A stretch of 20,132 bases of DNA from JL08 sp965363755 (GTDB taxonomy: Bacteria > Pseudomonadota > Alphaproteobacteria > Rhodobacterales > Rhodobacteraceae). This document shows positions 13,860 to 20,132 of this stretch, piece by piece. Made by a program: the position numbers and the translations under genes. A model generated the notes under the pieces. That model did not search any database, was not told the DNA's origin, and saw only the letters and a list, made by a program, of their open reading frames with translations. Within the stretch, counting starts at the first letter, position 1; each line of letters starts with the position of its first letter. The stretch is from the NCBI GenBank assembly GCA_965363755.1, contig CBDTVL010000044.1:1-20132 (forward strand), in the 5' to 3' direction.

Positions 13860-16277
13860 ATGAAACCAATGTTCGCGCTTTCCTTGTCGTTTGAAGGCAT
13901 TCAGCTGCTGCACCGCGGCGCTGGCGGATGGCGTTTGGTCGGCGGCCTTGGGCTAGACACACCGGACCTTAGCAGCGATCTTGCAGCCCTCCGCAAGACC
14001 GCCAGTTTGATTGAGCCGGGCGGTGTGCGATGCAAAATCATCGTCCCGAATGATCAGTTAAAATACCTGTCGGTGAGCCATGACGCCGCCAACACCAAAG
14101 ACGTGCACGCGGCGGCGCGTGGCGCGTTGAAAGATGCAACACCTTATGAAGTCAAGGATCTGGCTTTCGACGTGTCACAAGATGGCGATGTGCTGCACAT
14201 CGCGGCCGTGGCCTATGAGACTCTGGCAGAGGCAGAAGCTTTTGCCGTAGAGCATGAATTTCACCCCCTATGTTTTACCGCAATTCCAGGCGACGCCGGT
14301 TTTCTTGGGGCACCCGATTTTGGCCTGACCGAACACGCAAGGACTTTGCTTGAGCCGGGTGAAGTGCTGGAACCGGATGGCATCGCAGTTGTCGTCGTGG
14401 GGGCTGTTGAGATACCCGCTGGGCCGGTTGTCGATGTCGATACAGCTACGCCGGTCGTCGCCCCCTCTGATGCAAAAGAAGAGTGGAGCAAGCCGGAACC
14501 ACAGGAACTTTCTGACGGCACCGAAACAGATGAGACCCCCAAACTTGAAGCACCTGAACCTGAGACGGGCCCACCTTTCGAACACTATCCGATTGCGGCC
14601 GCTCCGGTTACCGAACAAGCATTTCAGGACCCGCCCGCTGTACCCGCATTTGCAAGCATCCGCGCCGCACGCCAGGAACCCGCGCGGATAGATCCCGCCG
14701 CCCCCACGCTGAGTGGTGTGACACGAGACGGCGGCAAAGTCTCGGCCCCCAACATCCCAATGCCCGGGGCGTCTGCGGCCCCTGACCCCGCGCCATCCTT
14801 GCTCAATGGCGAGGCAAAGATAGCGGGCAAGACCGAGACGGGCCCAGACAAGGACCTTGCGCCGACATTGGCTGAGCGTCCGGCCTTGGACATGGACGGC
14901 GCGCCCGGCGCCCACGCCAGTCTGCCGCCTGAAAAGCTCGCTGATTTCCTGAAGCGCCGTACACCTGACCGTCTGCCACCCGCACCACCGTTGGAAACTG
15001 ACGAAGCTGAGAACCTGACATTATTTGACACGTCGACCTCTGACCACACCCGTGGCAAACCGAGATTTCTTGGATTCATTCTGACGGGTTTGCTTTTGCT
15101 GGCGCTGGCCGGCGTCGCCACCTGGGCCTCAATCTTTTTGGACAACGGTGTTGCGGAATTGCTGGGAGACGGACCTGACGATCCTGTCATTGCAGCCCAG
15201 CCAGATGTGGCATTACCCGAGGATACACCACTTCTGGACGAACCCGACATTGCGTCCCTCGATACATCAGACACAGATCTATCGGACACAGATGCAGCTG
15301 TTCTGGACGCATTGCGGGAAGCCGTGCCACCAGAGGCGTTGACGACTGAAAGCACTGAAGCGCGTTACGCCGTGTCGGGTATCTGGCAGACGGCACCGCA
15401 GGTGCCAGTGGCACCGGGATTGATTGACTTGGACGATCTTTACATTGCTTCAATAGACGCGGTCGCGGTGACGCATGACGCAATTGCCCTGCCCTCTGTG
15501 ACCACGTTACTGACGGACACAGGACCAGCCCCGGTGTCATCGCCTGCTGCATTGGGGACTCTTTTTGCCCTTGATGACGCCGGGTTGGTCATTCCGAATA
15601 CTACAGGTGCCTTGGCGCCGAGCGGAATTACCGTCTATTCGGGCCGCCCCGCAGTCATTCCTCCATCCGTGCCTGCGCGACAGCGGCCTCAAACTGAAAC
15701 CGAAAACCTATATCAGACCCGCCTGTCAAAACTACGGCCGCGTCTGAGACCGGTTGATCTTGTGGAACAGAACGAACGCAGTCGACTTGGTGGCCTGACC
15801 CGAAATGAACTGGCCGGAGTGCGTCCCCGTGTGCGCCCGAAGGTGGCAAAGGTCGAAGAAGAACGAGATCTGACGCCGACTGCCCAAGCCGTCGCGACAT
15901 CGCGCAAACCTAAGGCGCGCCCGAAAGATCTGGTGCGGATCGTGAAGCGCACTAAAAAGACATCTCCTGAAGCCGCCAAGGTGGCATCTGCTGTTACTGT
16001 CGCGCCAGCCAGCGTTGCCCCAAAAATCCCAACCAGCGCGTCAGTCTCAAAACAGGCGACTGTCAGGAATGCGATCAACCTCAACCGGGTCAATCTGATC
16101 GGAGTTTATGGCAAACCTTCCAGCCGTCGAGCGCTGGTGCGATTGTCCAGCGGGCGCTATCAAAAGGTAAAAGTGGGCGACCGCATAGATGGAGGGCGTA
16201 TTTCTGCCATCGGCGACGCCGAGTTAAGTTACGTCAAAGGCGGTCGCTCGGTGGTGTTGAAAATGCCCAAGGGATAA
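13860..16277 (+). CDS. Large single-pass protein: PilM/GspL-like N-terminus and PilP/GspC-like C-terminus
   Basis: With this start the protein has 805 aa. Residues 1-165 (FALSLSFEGIQLLHRGAGGW...AALRKTASL...ARGALKDATPYEVKDLAFDV) resemble the cytoplasmic actin-like part of PilM/GspL. Residues 170-400 are Pro/Ala/Glu-rich and probably disordered. One membrane helix lies at about 403-427 (FLGFILTGLLLLALAG). A long acidic then Arg/Pro-rich periplasmic region follows, with RPRLRP (626), RPRVRP (655) and KPKARP (683). Residues 739-805 resemble the PilP/GspC homology region (NLIGVYG...RALVRLSSGRYQKVKVGDRIDGGRI). The frame is open from 13803. ATG 13860 was chosen because the domain starts there and a possible -10 overlaps the earliest ATG; 13845 is an alternative. 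No other pilus or secretion genes are near. Similarity was judged by eye. Confidence 0.75.
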   Translation: MKPMFALSLSFEGIQLLHRGAGGWRLVGGLGLDTPDLSSDLAALRKTASLIEPGGVRCKIIVPNDQLKYLSVSHDAANTKDVHAAARGALKDATPYEVKDLAFDVSQDGDVLHIAAVAYETLAEAEAFAVEHEFHPLCFTAIPGDAGFLGAPDFGLTEHARTLLEPGEVLEPDGIAVVVVGAVEIPAGPVVDVDTATPVVAPSDAKEEWSKPEPQELSDGTETDETPKLEAPEPETGPPFEHYPIAAAPVTEQAFQDPPAVPAFASIRAARQEPARIDPAAPTLSGVTRDGGKVSAPNIPMPGASAAPDPAPSLLNGEAKIAGKTETGPDKDLAPTLAERPALDMDGAPGAHASLPPEKLADFLKRRTPDRLPPAPPLETDEAENLTLFDTSTSDHTRGKPRFLGFILTGLLLLALAGVATWASIFLDNGVAELLGDGPDDPVIAAQPDVALPEDTPLLDEPDIASLDTSDTDLSDTDAAVLDALREAVPPEALTTESTEARYAVSGIWQTAPQVPVAPGLIDLDDLYIASIDAVAVTHDAIALPSVTTLLTDTGPAPVSSPAALGTLFALDDAGLVIPNTTGALAPSGITVYSGRPAVIPPSVPARQRPQTETENLYQTRLSKLRPRLRPVDLVEQNERSRLGGLTRNELAGVRPRVRPKVAKVEEERDLTPTAQAVATSRKPKARPKDLVRIVKRTKKTSPEAAKVASAVTVAPASVAPKIPTSASVSKQATVRNAINLNRVNLIGVYGKPSSRRALVRLSSGRYQKVKVGDRIDGGRISAIGDAELSYVKGGRSVVLKMPKG

Positions 16278-16314
16278 GATCAACCGCGGCCGCCAGCGTC
16301 ACGCCAAACAGCGT

Positions 16315-17406
16315 TTATCCTGCCAATTCTCCGCTGTTGATCTGCTCTTGCTCTATACTCTCGAACAAAGCTTTGAAGTTGCCTTCGCCAAACCCATCGT
16401 CGCCTTTGCGTTGGATGAACTCGAAAAAAATCGGACCGATGACGGTTTTTGAGAATATCTGCAGCAATATCTTGGTCTCACCGCCGTCAACGACACCTTC
16501 GCCATCAATCAAGATGCCATGTTTCTTCATCCGCTCAATTGGTTCATCATGGCCCTCGACTCGGGTCTTGCTCAGATTGTAATAGGCGTCAGGCGGCCCT
16601 GGCATGAATTTCAGGCCGCGTGAGGCGATTTCATCTGTCGCATCATAAAGTGCGTCGGTCCCTACAGCGATATGCTGTATACCTTCTCCTTTATACTTCT
16701 TCAGATAGGCCACAATCTGGCCAGTCTCGCCGCGATCCTCATTAATCGGAATCCGAATACGGCCACAGGGTGAGGTGAGGGCGCGGCTTAGCAGACCAGA
16801 GAACTTGCCTTCGATGTCAAAGAAGCGAATTTCGCGGAAATTGAACAGATCACTATAGAATCGGAACCATTTGTCCATATTTCCTTTATGTACATTGTGG
16901 GTCAGGTGATCGAGGTAGAAGAACCCGACGCCTTTGGGTTTGGATTGCTCCAGCCACTCATATTCATCGTTATAGGGGCTTGTGTCGTAATATTGATCCA
17001 CAAAATAGAGCAATGATCCACCTATGCCGTAGATAGCTGGCACGTCCAGTGCTTTGCCCGTACCCTCATACGGCACACCCCCTTTAGCCACCGCGTGATC
17101 AAAGGCCTGTTGCGCATCCACAACCCTCCACCCCATTGAGGGCGCGCAAGGCCCATGCTCTTGTACAAATTGAGCCGCAAAACTGTCTGGATCAGAATTC
17201 AGGATGTAGGTGATATCGCCTTGTTGCCACAATTCGATGTCCTTGGTCTTGTGGCGGGCGGTTTTGGCGTATCCCATTTTGGCAAACAGCGCGCGCAATT
17301 CTTCCGGGTTCGGATGGGCAAATTCGACAAACTCAAAGCCGTCTGTACCGGCCGGATTATCGTCACTGACTTGTGATTTAGGTGCGTTATGCGGAAATGG
17401 GCCCAT
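16315..17406 (-). CDS. hpd: 4-Hydroxyphenylpyruvate dioxygenase
   Basis: This 363-aa non-haem Fe(II) enzyme converts 4-hydroxyphenylpyruvate to homogentisate, an early committed step of tyrosine breakdown. The three iron ligands are visible: H167 in YLDHLTHNV, H245 in IQHIAVGT and E329 in FFEFIQRKGDDGFGEGNF. The C-terminal helix FKALFESIE closes the active site in this family. Length is typical. The frame is open further upstream, but the ATG at 17406 has a consensus AGGAGG (17414-17419) 7 bases before it. It is divergent from an Lrp/AsnC regulator, which probably controls it. The rest of the homogentisate pathway is not in the window. Confidence 0.96.
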   Translation of the reverse strand: MGPFPHNAPKSQVSDDNPAGTDGFEFVEFAHPNPEELRALFAKMGYAKTARHKTKDIELWQQGDITYILNSDPDSFAAQFVQEHGPCAPSMGWRVVDAQQAFDHAVAKGGVPYEGTGKALDVPAIYGIGGSLLYFVDQYYDTSPYNDEYEWLEQSKPKGVGFFYLDHLTHNVHKGNMDKWFRFYSDLFNFREIRFFDIEGKFSGLLSRALTSPCGRIRIPINEDRGETGQIVAYLKKYKGEGIQHIAVGTDALYDATDEIASRGLKFMPGPPDAYYNLSKTRVEGHDEPIERMKKHGILIDGEGVVDGGETKILLQIFSKTVIGPIFFEFIQRKGDDGFGEGNFKALFESIEQEQINSGELAG

Positions 17407-17480
17407 TTCAGTGCCTCCTGACGGGTATGATCTGATCGCGTGCCTAAGATAACCCATTTAAAAGTAGAAATGTGCGCAAA

Positions 17481-17511
17481 ATTATCCCCATATCGGAGAT
17501 TGCCTGCGCAA
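17481..17511 (-). promoter_or_regulatory. Candidate hpd promoter
   Basis: On the minus strand TTGCGC (17511-17506) and GATAAT (17486-17481) could be -35 and -10, but the 19-bp spacing is longer than ideal, as expected for an activator-dependent promoter. It overlaps the regulator gene's promoter and two TGCGCAA repeats. Confidence 0.35.
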
Positions 17512-17528
17512 TTCTCGCATGGTATCAT
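17500..17528 (+). promoter_or_regulatory. Predicted promoter of the Lrp/AsnC regulator gene
   Basis: TTGCCT (17500-17505), a 17-bp spacer and TATCAT (17523-17528) form a good sigma-70-type promoter, with a leader of about 30 nt to the ATG at 17566. A TGCGCAA repeat starts at the last base of the -35, consistent with autoregulation. Confidence 0.55.
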
Positions 17529-17565
17529 TTTTCCATGCCAATTACGCGCAACAGAAGGCGACATA

Positions 17566-18021
17566 ATGCTTGACCACACTGACACGCGCCTTCTGACCGC
17601 TTTGCAAAAAGATGCACACCTTACAGCGTCCGAACTCAGCGACTTGCTGAACCTGTCCGCCAGCCAGACAGGCCGCCGACGCCAACGGCTTGAGGCAGAT
17701 GGATATATCAAAGGCTATGCCGCTCGACTGGATCCTTCAAAATTAGGACTGACGGTTCAGGGCTTTGTTCAGGTTCATCTCAGCCAACATGGCCCCGAGC
17801 AGAGCCGCTCTTTTGCCCGCCTGATCAACCAGCGACCAGAGATCATAAGCGCCTGGACGCTTACCGGCGATGCAGATTACCTCTTACGGGTCTATTGTAC
17901 CGATCTTTCTGCCCTGAACACCTTGATTCACGACGTTCTTTTGCCGCACCCTGCAGTAGGTCGCGTGCACAGCCAGATCGTGATGGATCAATTCAAAAGT
18001 GACGGCCCGCTGCCGACGTAA
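17566..18021 (+). CDS. Lrp/AsnC-family transcriptional regulator
   Basis: This 151-aa DNA-binding protein has an N-terminal helix-turn-helix at about residues 1-50 (LDHTDTRLLTALQKDAHLT, then LSASQTGRRRQRLEADGYI). A C-terminal RAM effector and oligomerisation domain lies at about 65-145 and includes TGDADYLLRVYC. The frame is open upstream, but the ATG at 17566 with GAAGG 7 bases before gives the family-standard N-terminus and leaves room for the predicted promoter. Divergence from hpd suggests control of tyrosine catabolism, perhaps sensing tyrosine or 4-hydroxyphenylpyruvate; this is inference. The antiporter gene follows after 29 bp and may be cotranscribed. Confidence 0.93.
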   Translation: MLDHTDTRLLTALQKDAHLTASELSDLLNLSASQTGRRRQRLEADGYIKGYAARLDPSKLGLTVQGFVQVHLSQHGPEQSRSFARLINQRPEIISAWTLTGDADYLLRVYCTDLSALNTLIHDVLLPHPAVGRVHSQIVMDQFKSDGPLPT

Positions 18022-18050
18022 GCCGTTCTGGCTTTTTCTAAGGATCCACA

Positions 18051-19940
18051 ATGGAATCGTTCCTCTATCAGGCCTCCATATATCTCGCCGCCGCGGTTAT
18101 TGCGGTGCCCATTGCTGCACGGTTGGGATTGGGGTCAGTCCTGGGATATCTTGCTGCGGGTATTCTGATTGGGCCGGTCTTTGGATTTGTCGGTTCGGAA
18201 ACCGAGAATTTGCGCCACGTTGCTGAATTTGGCGTGGTGATGATGCTGTTCCTGATCGGGCTTGAACTGGAACCAAAGGCAATGTGGGATATGCGCCACC
18301 GCCTGATTGGGCTGGGGGGGCTGCAGGTGGTCCTCAGCACGCTAGCCCTGATGGGGCTGGCGTTGGCGATGCGTCAGCCGTGGAGCGTCGCGCTGGCCGT
18401 CGGGTTGACGTTGTCGTTATCATCCACCGCGATTGTCCTGCAGACACTGTCAGAAAAAGGCTTAATGCAGACCAAAGGGGGCCGATCCGCGTTTTCTGTG
18501 CTGTTGACGCAGGATATCTCGGTGATCCCGATTTTGGCTTTCTTGCCCTTGCTGGCCCTGTCTCTGCCCTTCGGTGGCATCGTTTTATCTGCAGATGGTT
18601 CTTTGACCAGGCAAGGGGTCCAGAATGATGGGCATGGCGAAGTTGGCTTCTCTCTTGTTGCAGGCCTGCCGGGCTGGGGCGTTACGTTGGTCACCCTTGC
18701 TGCTGTCGGGACCATCATTCTGGCCGGGGTCTATTTAACCCGTCCGGTTTTCCGATTCATCCACGCCTCACATCTGCGCGAAATGTATACGGCGCTGGCT
18801 CTGCTGATAGTTGTCGGCATTTCCTTCCTGATGATTTTGGTCGGCCTGTCGCCAGCGCTGGGTGCCTTTCTCGCCGGGGTGGTCCTGGCCAACTCCGAGT
18901 TCCGCCATGAACTGGAAAGCGATTTGCAGCCGTTCAAAGGCCTTTTGTTGGGACTGTTCTTCATCACCGTCGGGGCCGGGATCAATTTCAAGCTTCTCTA
19001 TTCCGATATCGGATCGATTGTTGGCCTTGCCTTTCTGGTGATCCTCATCAAGGGCGTGATCCTTTACATTCTTGGTCGCGCCTTCAAATTAAAAGGCCGT
19101 GATCAGTGGCTGTTCACACTGTCGCTGGCGCAAGCAGGTGAATTTGGTTTTGTTTTGCTGTCGTTTTCGATTCAGCAGAACGTGATCCCGCCCGGCGTTG
19201 CCTCCAAGCTTTTGCTGATCATCGCCTTGACCATGCTGATCACACCATTGCTGTTCATCCTCTACGACATTCTCTCAAAACGCATGAGAGAAACTACGCG
19301 GGCAGTTGTTGATGATGAAATTGACGAAAAAGGCACCGTGATCATTGCCGGAATTGGTCGTTTTGGTCAGATCGTGAACCGACTGGTGCAATCCAGCGGA
19401 TTCAGCACTGTGGTTCTGGATCACGACATGGAAACCATCCAGTTGATGCGCCGATTTGGCTACAAGGGCTTTTTAGGAGATCCCACCCGCCCCGAGTTGC
19501 TGCGCGCCGCAGGGCTGGACGAAGCCGCCGTTCTTGTTGTGGCGCTTGATGATCCAGAGGCCGCCGTACAATTGGTCACCTATGCCAAGCGGCAGCGCCC
19601 CGACATCCACATCGTTGCCCGTGCAAAGGACCGGAGCCAAGTCTTCCGGCTTTATCAGGCTGGGGCGGACGACATCGTGCGTGAAATGTTTGACAGCTCG
19701 CTCAGGGCGGGGCGTTATGTGTTGGAAAACGTCGGCTTGTCAGAATTTGAGGCCTCAGAGGCTGAAGAGACTTTTTATGCGCACGACAGATACGCCGTCA
19801 AAGAGCTAGCTGAACTCTGGCGCTCGGATATTCCATCCAGCGAGAACACAGCTTACATTGCCCGCGCCAAAGAACTCGAAAAGGAGTTGGAAATTGCGCT
19901 GCTAAACCGGGCGCAGGGGGACGACCAGAAATCCGCCTAG
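18051..19940 (+). CDS. CPA2-family cation/proton antiporter, Kef type, with RCK/TrkA-N domain
   Basis: This 629-aa inner-membrane transporter has about 12-13 membrane helices over residues 1-412. They include the CPA2 signatures FLIGLELEP, SLSSTAIVLQTL and TQDISVIPIL. A cytosolic RCK_N/TrkA-N nucleotide-binding domain spans about 427-545 (VIIAGIGRFGQ, GxGxxG at 434-439; VVLDHDMETI; FLGDPTRPELLRAAG). A tail to residue 629 has no RCK_C domain. Size and layout match KefB/KefC and YbaL, which exchange K+ or Na+ for H+ and in KefB/C are gated by glutathione. No KefF/KefG-type ancillary subunit is next to it. The ATG has AAGGA 6 bases upstream. The ion and the gating ligand are not certain. Confidence 0.92.
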   Translation: MESFLYQASIYLAAAVIAVPIAARLGLGSVLGYLAAGILIGPVFGFVGSETENLRHVAEFGVVMMLFLIGLELEPKAMWDMRHRLIGLGGLQVVLSTLALMGLALAMRQPWSVALAVGLTLSLSSTAIVLQTLSEKGLMQTKGGRSAFSVLLTQDISVIPILAFLPLLALSLPFGGIVLSADGSLTRQGVQNDGHGEVGFSLVAGLPGWGVTLVTLAAVGTIILAGVYLTRPVFRFIHASHLREMYTALALLIVVGISFLMILVGLSPALGAFLAGVVLANSEFRHELESDLQPFKGLLLGLFFITVGAGINFKLLYSDIGSIVGLAFLVILIKGVILYILGRAFKLKGRDQWLFTLSLAQAGEFGFVLLSFSIQQNVIPPGVASKLLLIIALTMLITPLLFILYDILSKRMRETTRAVVDDEIDEKGTVIIAGIGRFGQIVNRLVQSSGFSTVVLDHDMETIQLMRRFGYKGFLGDPTRPELLRAAGLDEAAVLVVALDDPEAAVQLVTYAKRQRPDIHIVARAKDRSQVFRLYQAGADDIVREMFDSSLRAGRYVLENVGLSEFEASEAEETFYAHDRYAVKELAELWRSDIPSSENTAYIARAKELEKELEIALLNRAQGDDQKSA

Positions 19941-19941
19941 A

Positions 19942-20132
19942 TCATCCGTCCGTAACCCCGGCTTCGGAAAAGGTGGACATGCCACTGTGGCACGCAATTG
20001 CCGCCTGTAACACGCCGATGGCCAGCGCTGCGCCGGACGCTTCGCCCAATCGCAGACCCAGTGACAGAATCGGGTCTTTGCCAAGTTTTTCAAGCAACCT
20101 GGGGTGCGCGCCCTCCGCACTTTGATGCCCGG
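19942..20132 (-). CDS. cobT: Nicotinate-nucleotide-dimethylbenzimidazole phosphoribosyltransferase, C-terminal part
   Basis: Only the last 62 residues and the stop are present; the gene continues past the window end. Minus-strand translation gives GHQSAEGAHPRLLEKLGKDP, then LGLRLGEASGAALAIGVLQAA and a terminus in MSTFSEAGV. This matches the CobT C-terminal pattern (SAE-x-x-H...LGxRLGExSGAALA...MATFxEAGV), including the Glu of the RLGE segment, which I recall as catalytic in CobT. CobT activates the lower ligand of cobalamin by making alpha-ribazole phosphate. Its stop TGA (19944-19942) begins one base after the convergent antiporter stop, leaving no room for a terminator between them. Confidence 0.92.
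   Translation of the reverse strand, partial: GHQSAEGAHPRLLEKLGKDPILSLGLRLGEASGAALAIGVLQAAIACHSGMSTFSEAGVTDG

Larger units (their letters stand above)
17473..17551 (+). repeat. Three TGCGCAA-type direct repeats between hpd and the AsnC-type gene
   Basis: TGCGCAA occurs at 17473-17479 and 17505-17511, and CGCGCAA at 17545-17551. The first two are 32 bp apart (about three helical turns). The second abuts the regulator's -35 and lies in the candidate hpd -35. They are candidate binding sites for the divergent Lrp/AsnC protein. Confidence 0.4.

Noticed and set aside
14624..15355. 243-aa minus-strand open frame inside the PilM/PilP-like gene
   Set aside because: Its Ser/Gly/Ala-rich translation is what the reverse complement of a Pro/Ala/Asp-rich coding region gives; no start signal or motif supports it.

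Overview
The window reads as chromosomal DNA of a marine Roseobacter-group (Rhodobacteraceae, Alphaproteobacteria) bacterium. This rests on the moderately high GC with GTG/ATG starts, a DUF2125 protein, a Hint_2-type hedgehog/intein protein, a ChaC next to an ExbB/MotA-like and MotB-like pair, an extensin-like protein coupled to hisC-tyrC, and other proteins I recognise as typical of that group. It is mostly a core and conserved-accessory region. I see no rRNA, functional tRNA, CRISPR array, insertion sequence or prophage.

Layout. (1) 1-2019, minus strand: chaC, a non-flagellar MotA/TolQ/ExbB-like channel protein, and the start of its MotB-like partner, which is cut by the window edge. (2) 2083-3084, plus: a DUF2125 envelope protein, divergent from chaC. 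(3) 3081-5874, minus: hisC-tyrC-extensin-like, translationally coupled by 4-bp overlaps. (4) 6007-7674, minus: a secreted PafA/PhoK-type alkaline phosphatase with a promoter and several palindromes upstream. (5) 7967-8587, minus: rpsD with a clear terminator, a good promoter and a leader of about 110 nt. (6) 8882-9946, minus: a Hint-domain protein. (7) 9947-10456: a gene-poor spacer of about 510 bp. (8) 10457-12932, plus: a GT-A-like putative glycosyltransferase, then metY (O-acetylhomoserine sulfhydrylase). (9) 12987-13685, minus: an exported SIMPL protein. (10) 13860-16277, plus: a large single-pass protein combining a PilM/GspL-like cytoplasmic region with a PilP/GspC-like periplasmic tail. 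(11) 16315-18021: 4-hydroxyphenylpyruvate dioxygenase divergent from an Lrp/AsnC regulator. (12) 18051-19940, plus: a Kef-type cation/proton antiporter. (13) 19942-20132, minus: the 3' end of cobT.

How the genes fit together. hisC and tyrC supply histidine and tyrosine synthesis. hpd opens tyrosine breakdown and is probably controlled by its divergent AsnC-type neighbour. metY serves methionine synthesis and chaC glutathione turnover. The envelope is a recurring theme: the MotAB-like channel, DUF2125, an LAS-peptidase-like extensin-family protein, the alkaline phosphatase, SIMPL, the PilM/PilP-like fusion and the Kef antiporter.

The least conventional items are the 805-aa PilM/GspL-PilP/GspC-like fusion with three spaced RPxxRP motifs, the palindrome-rich control region of the alkaline phosphatase, the hpd/asnC intergenic region with TGCGCAA-type repeats lying over facing promoters, and the symmetric element between chaC and DUF2125. 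No complete new system is evident. Promoters, operators and hairpins were found by eye only.
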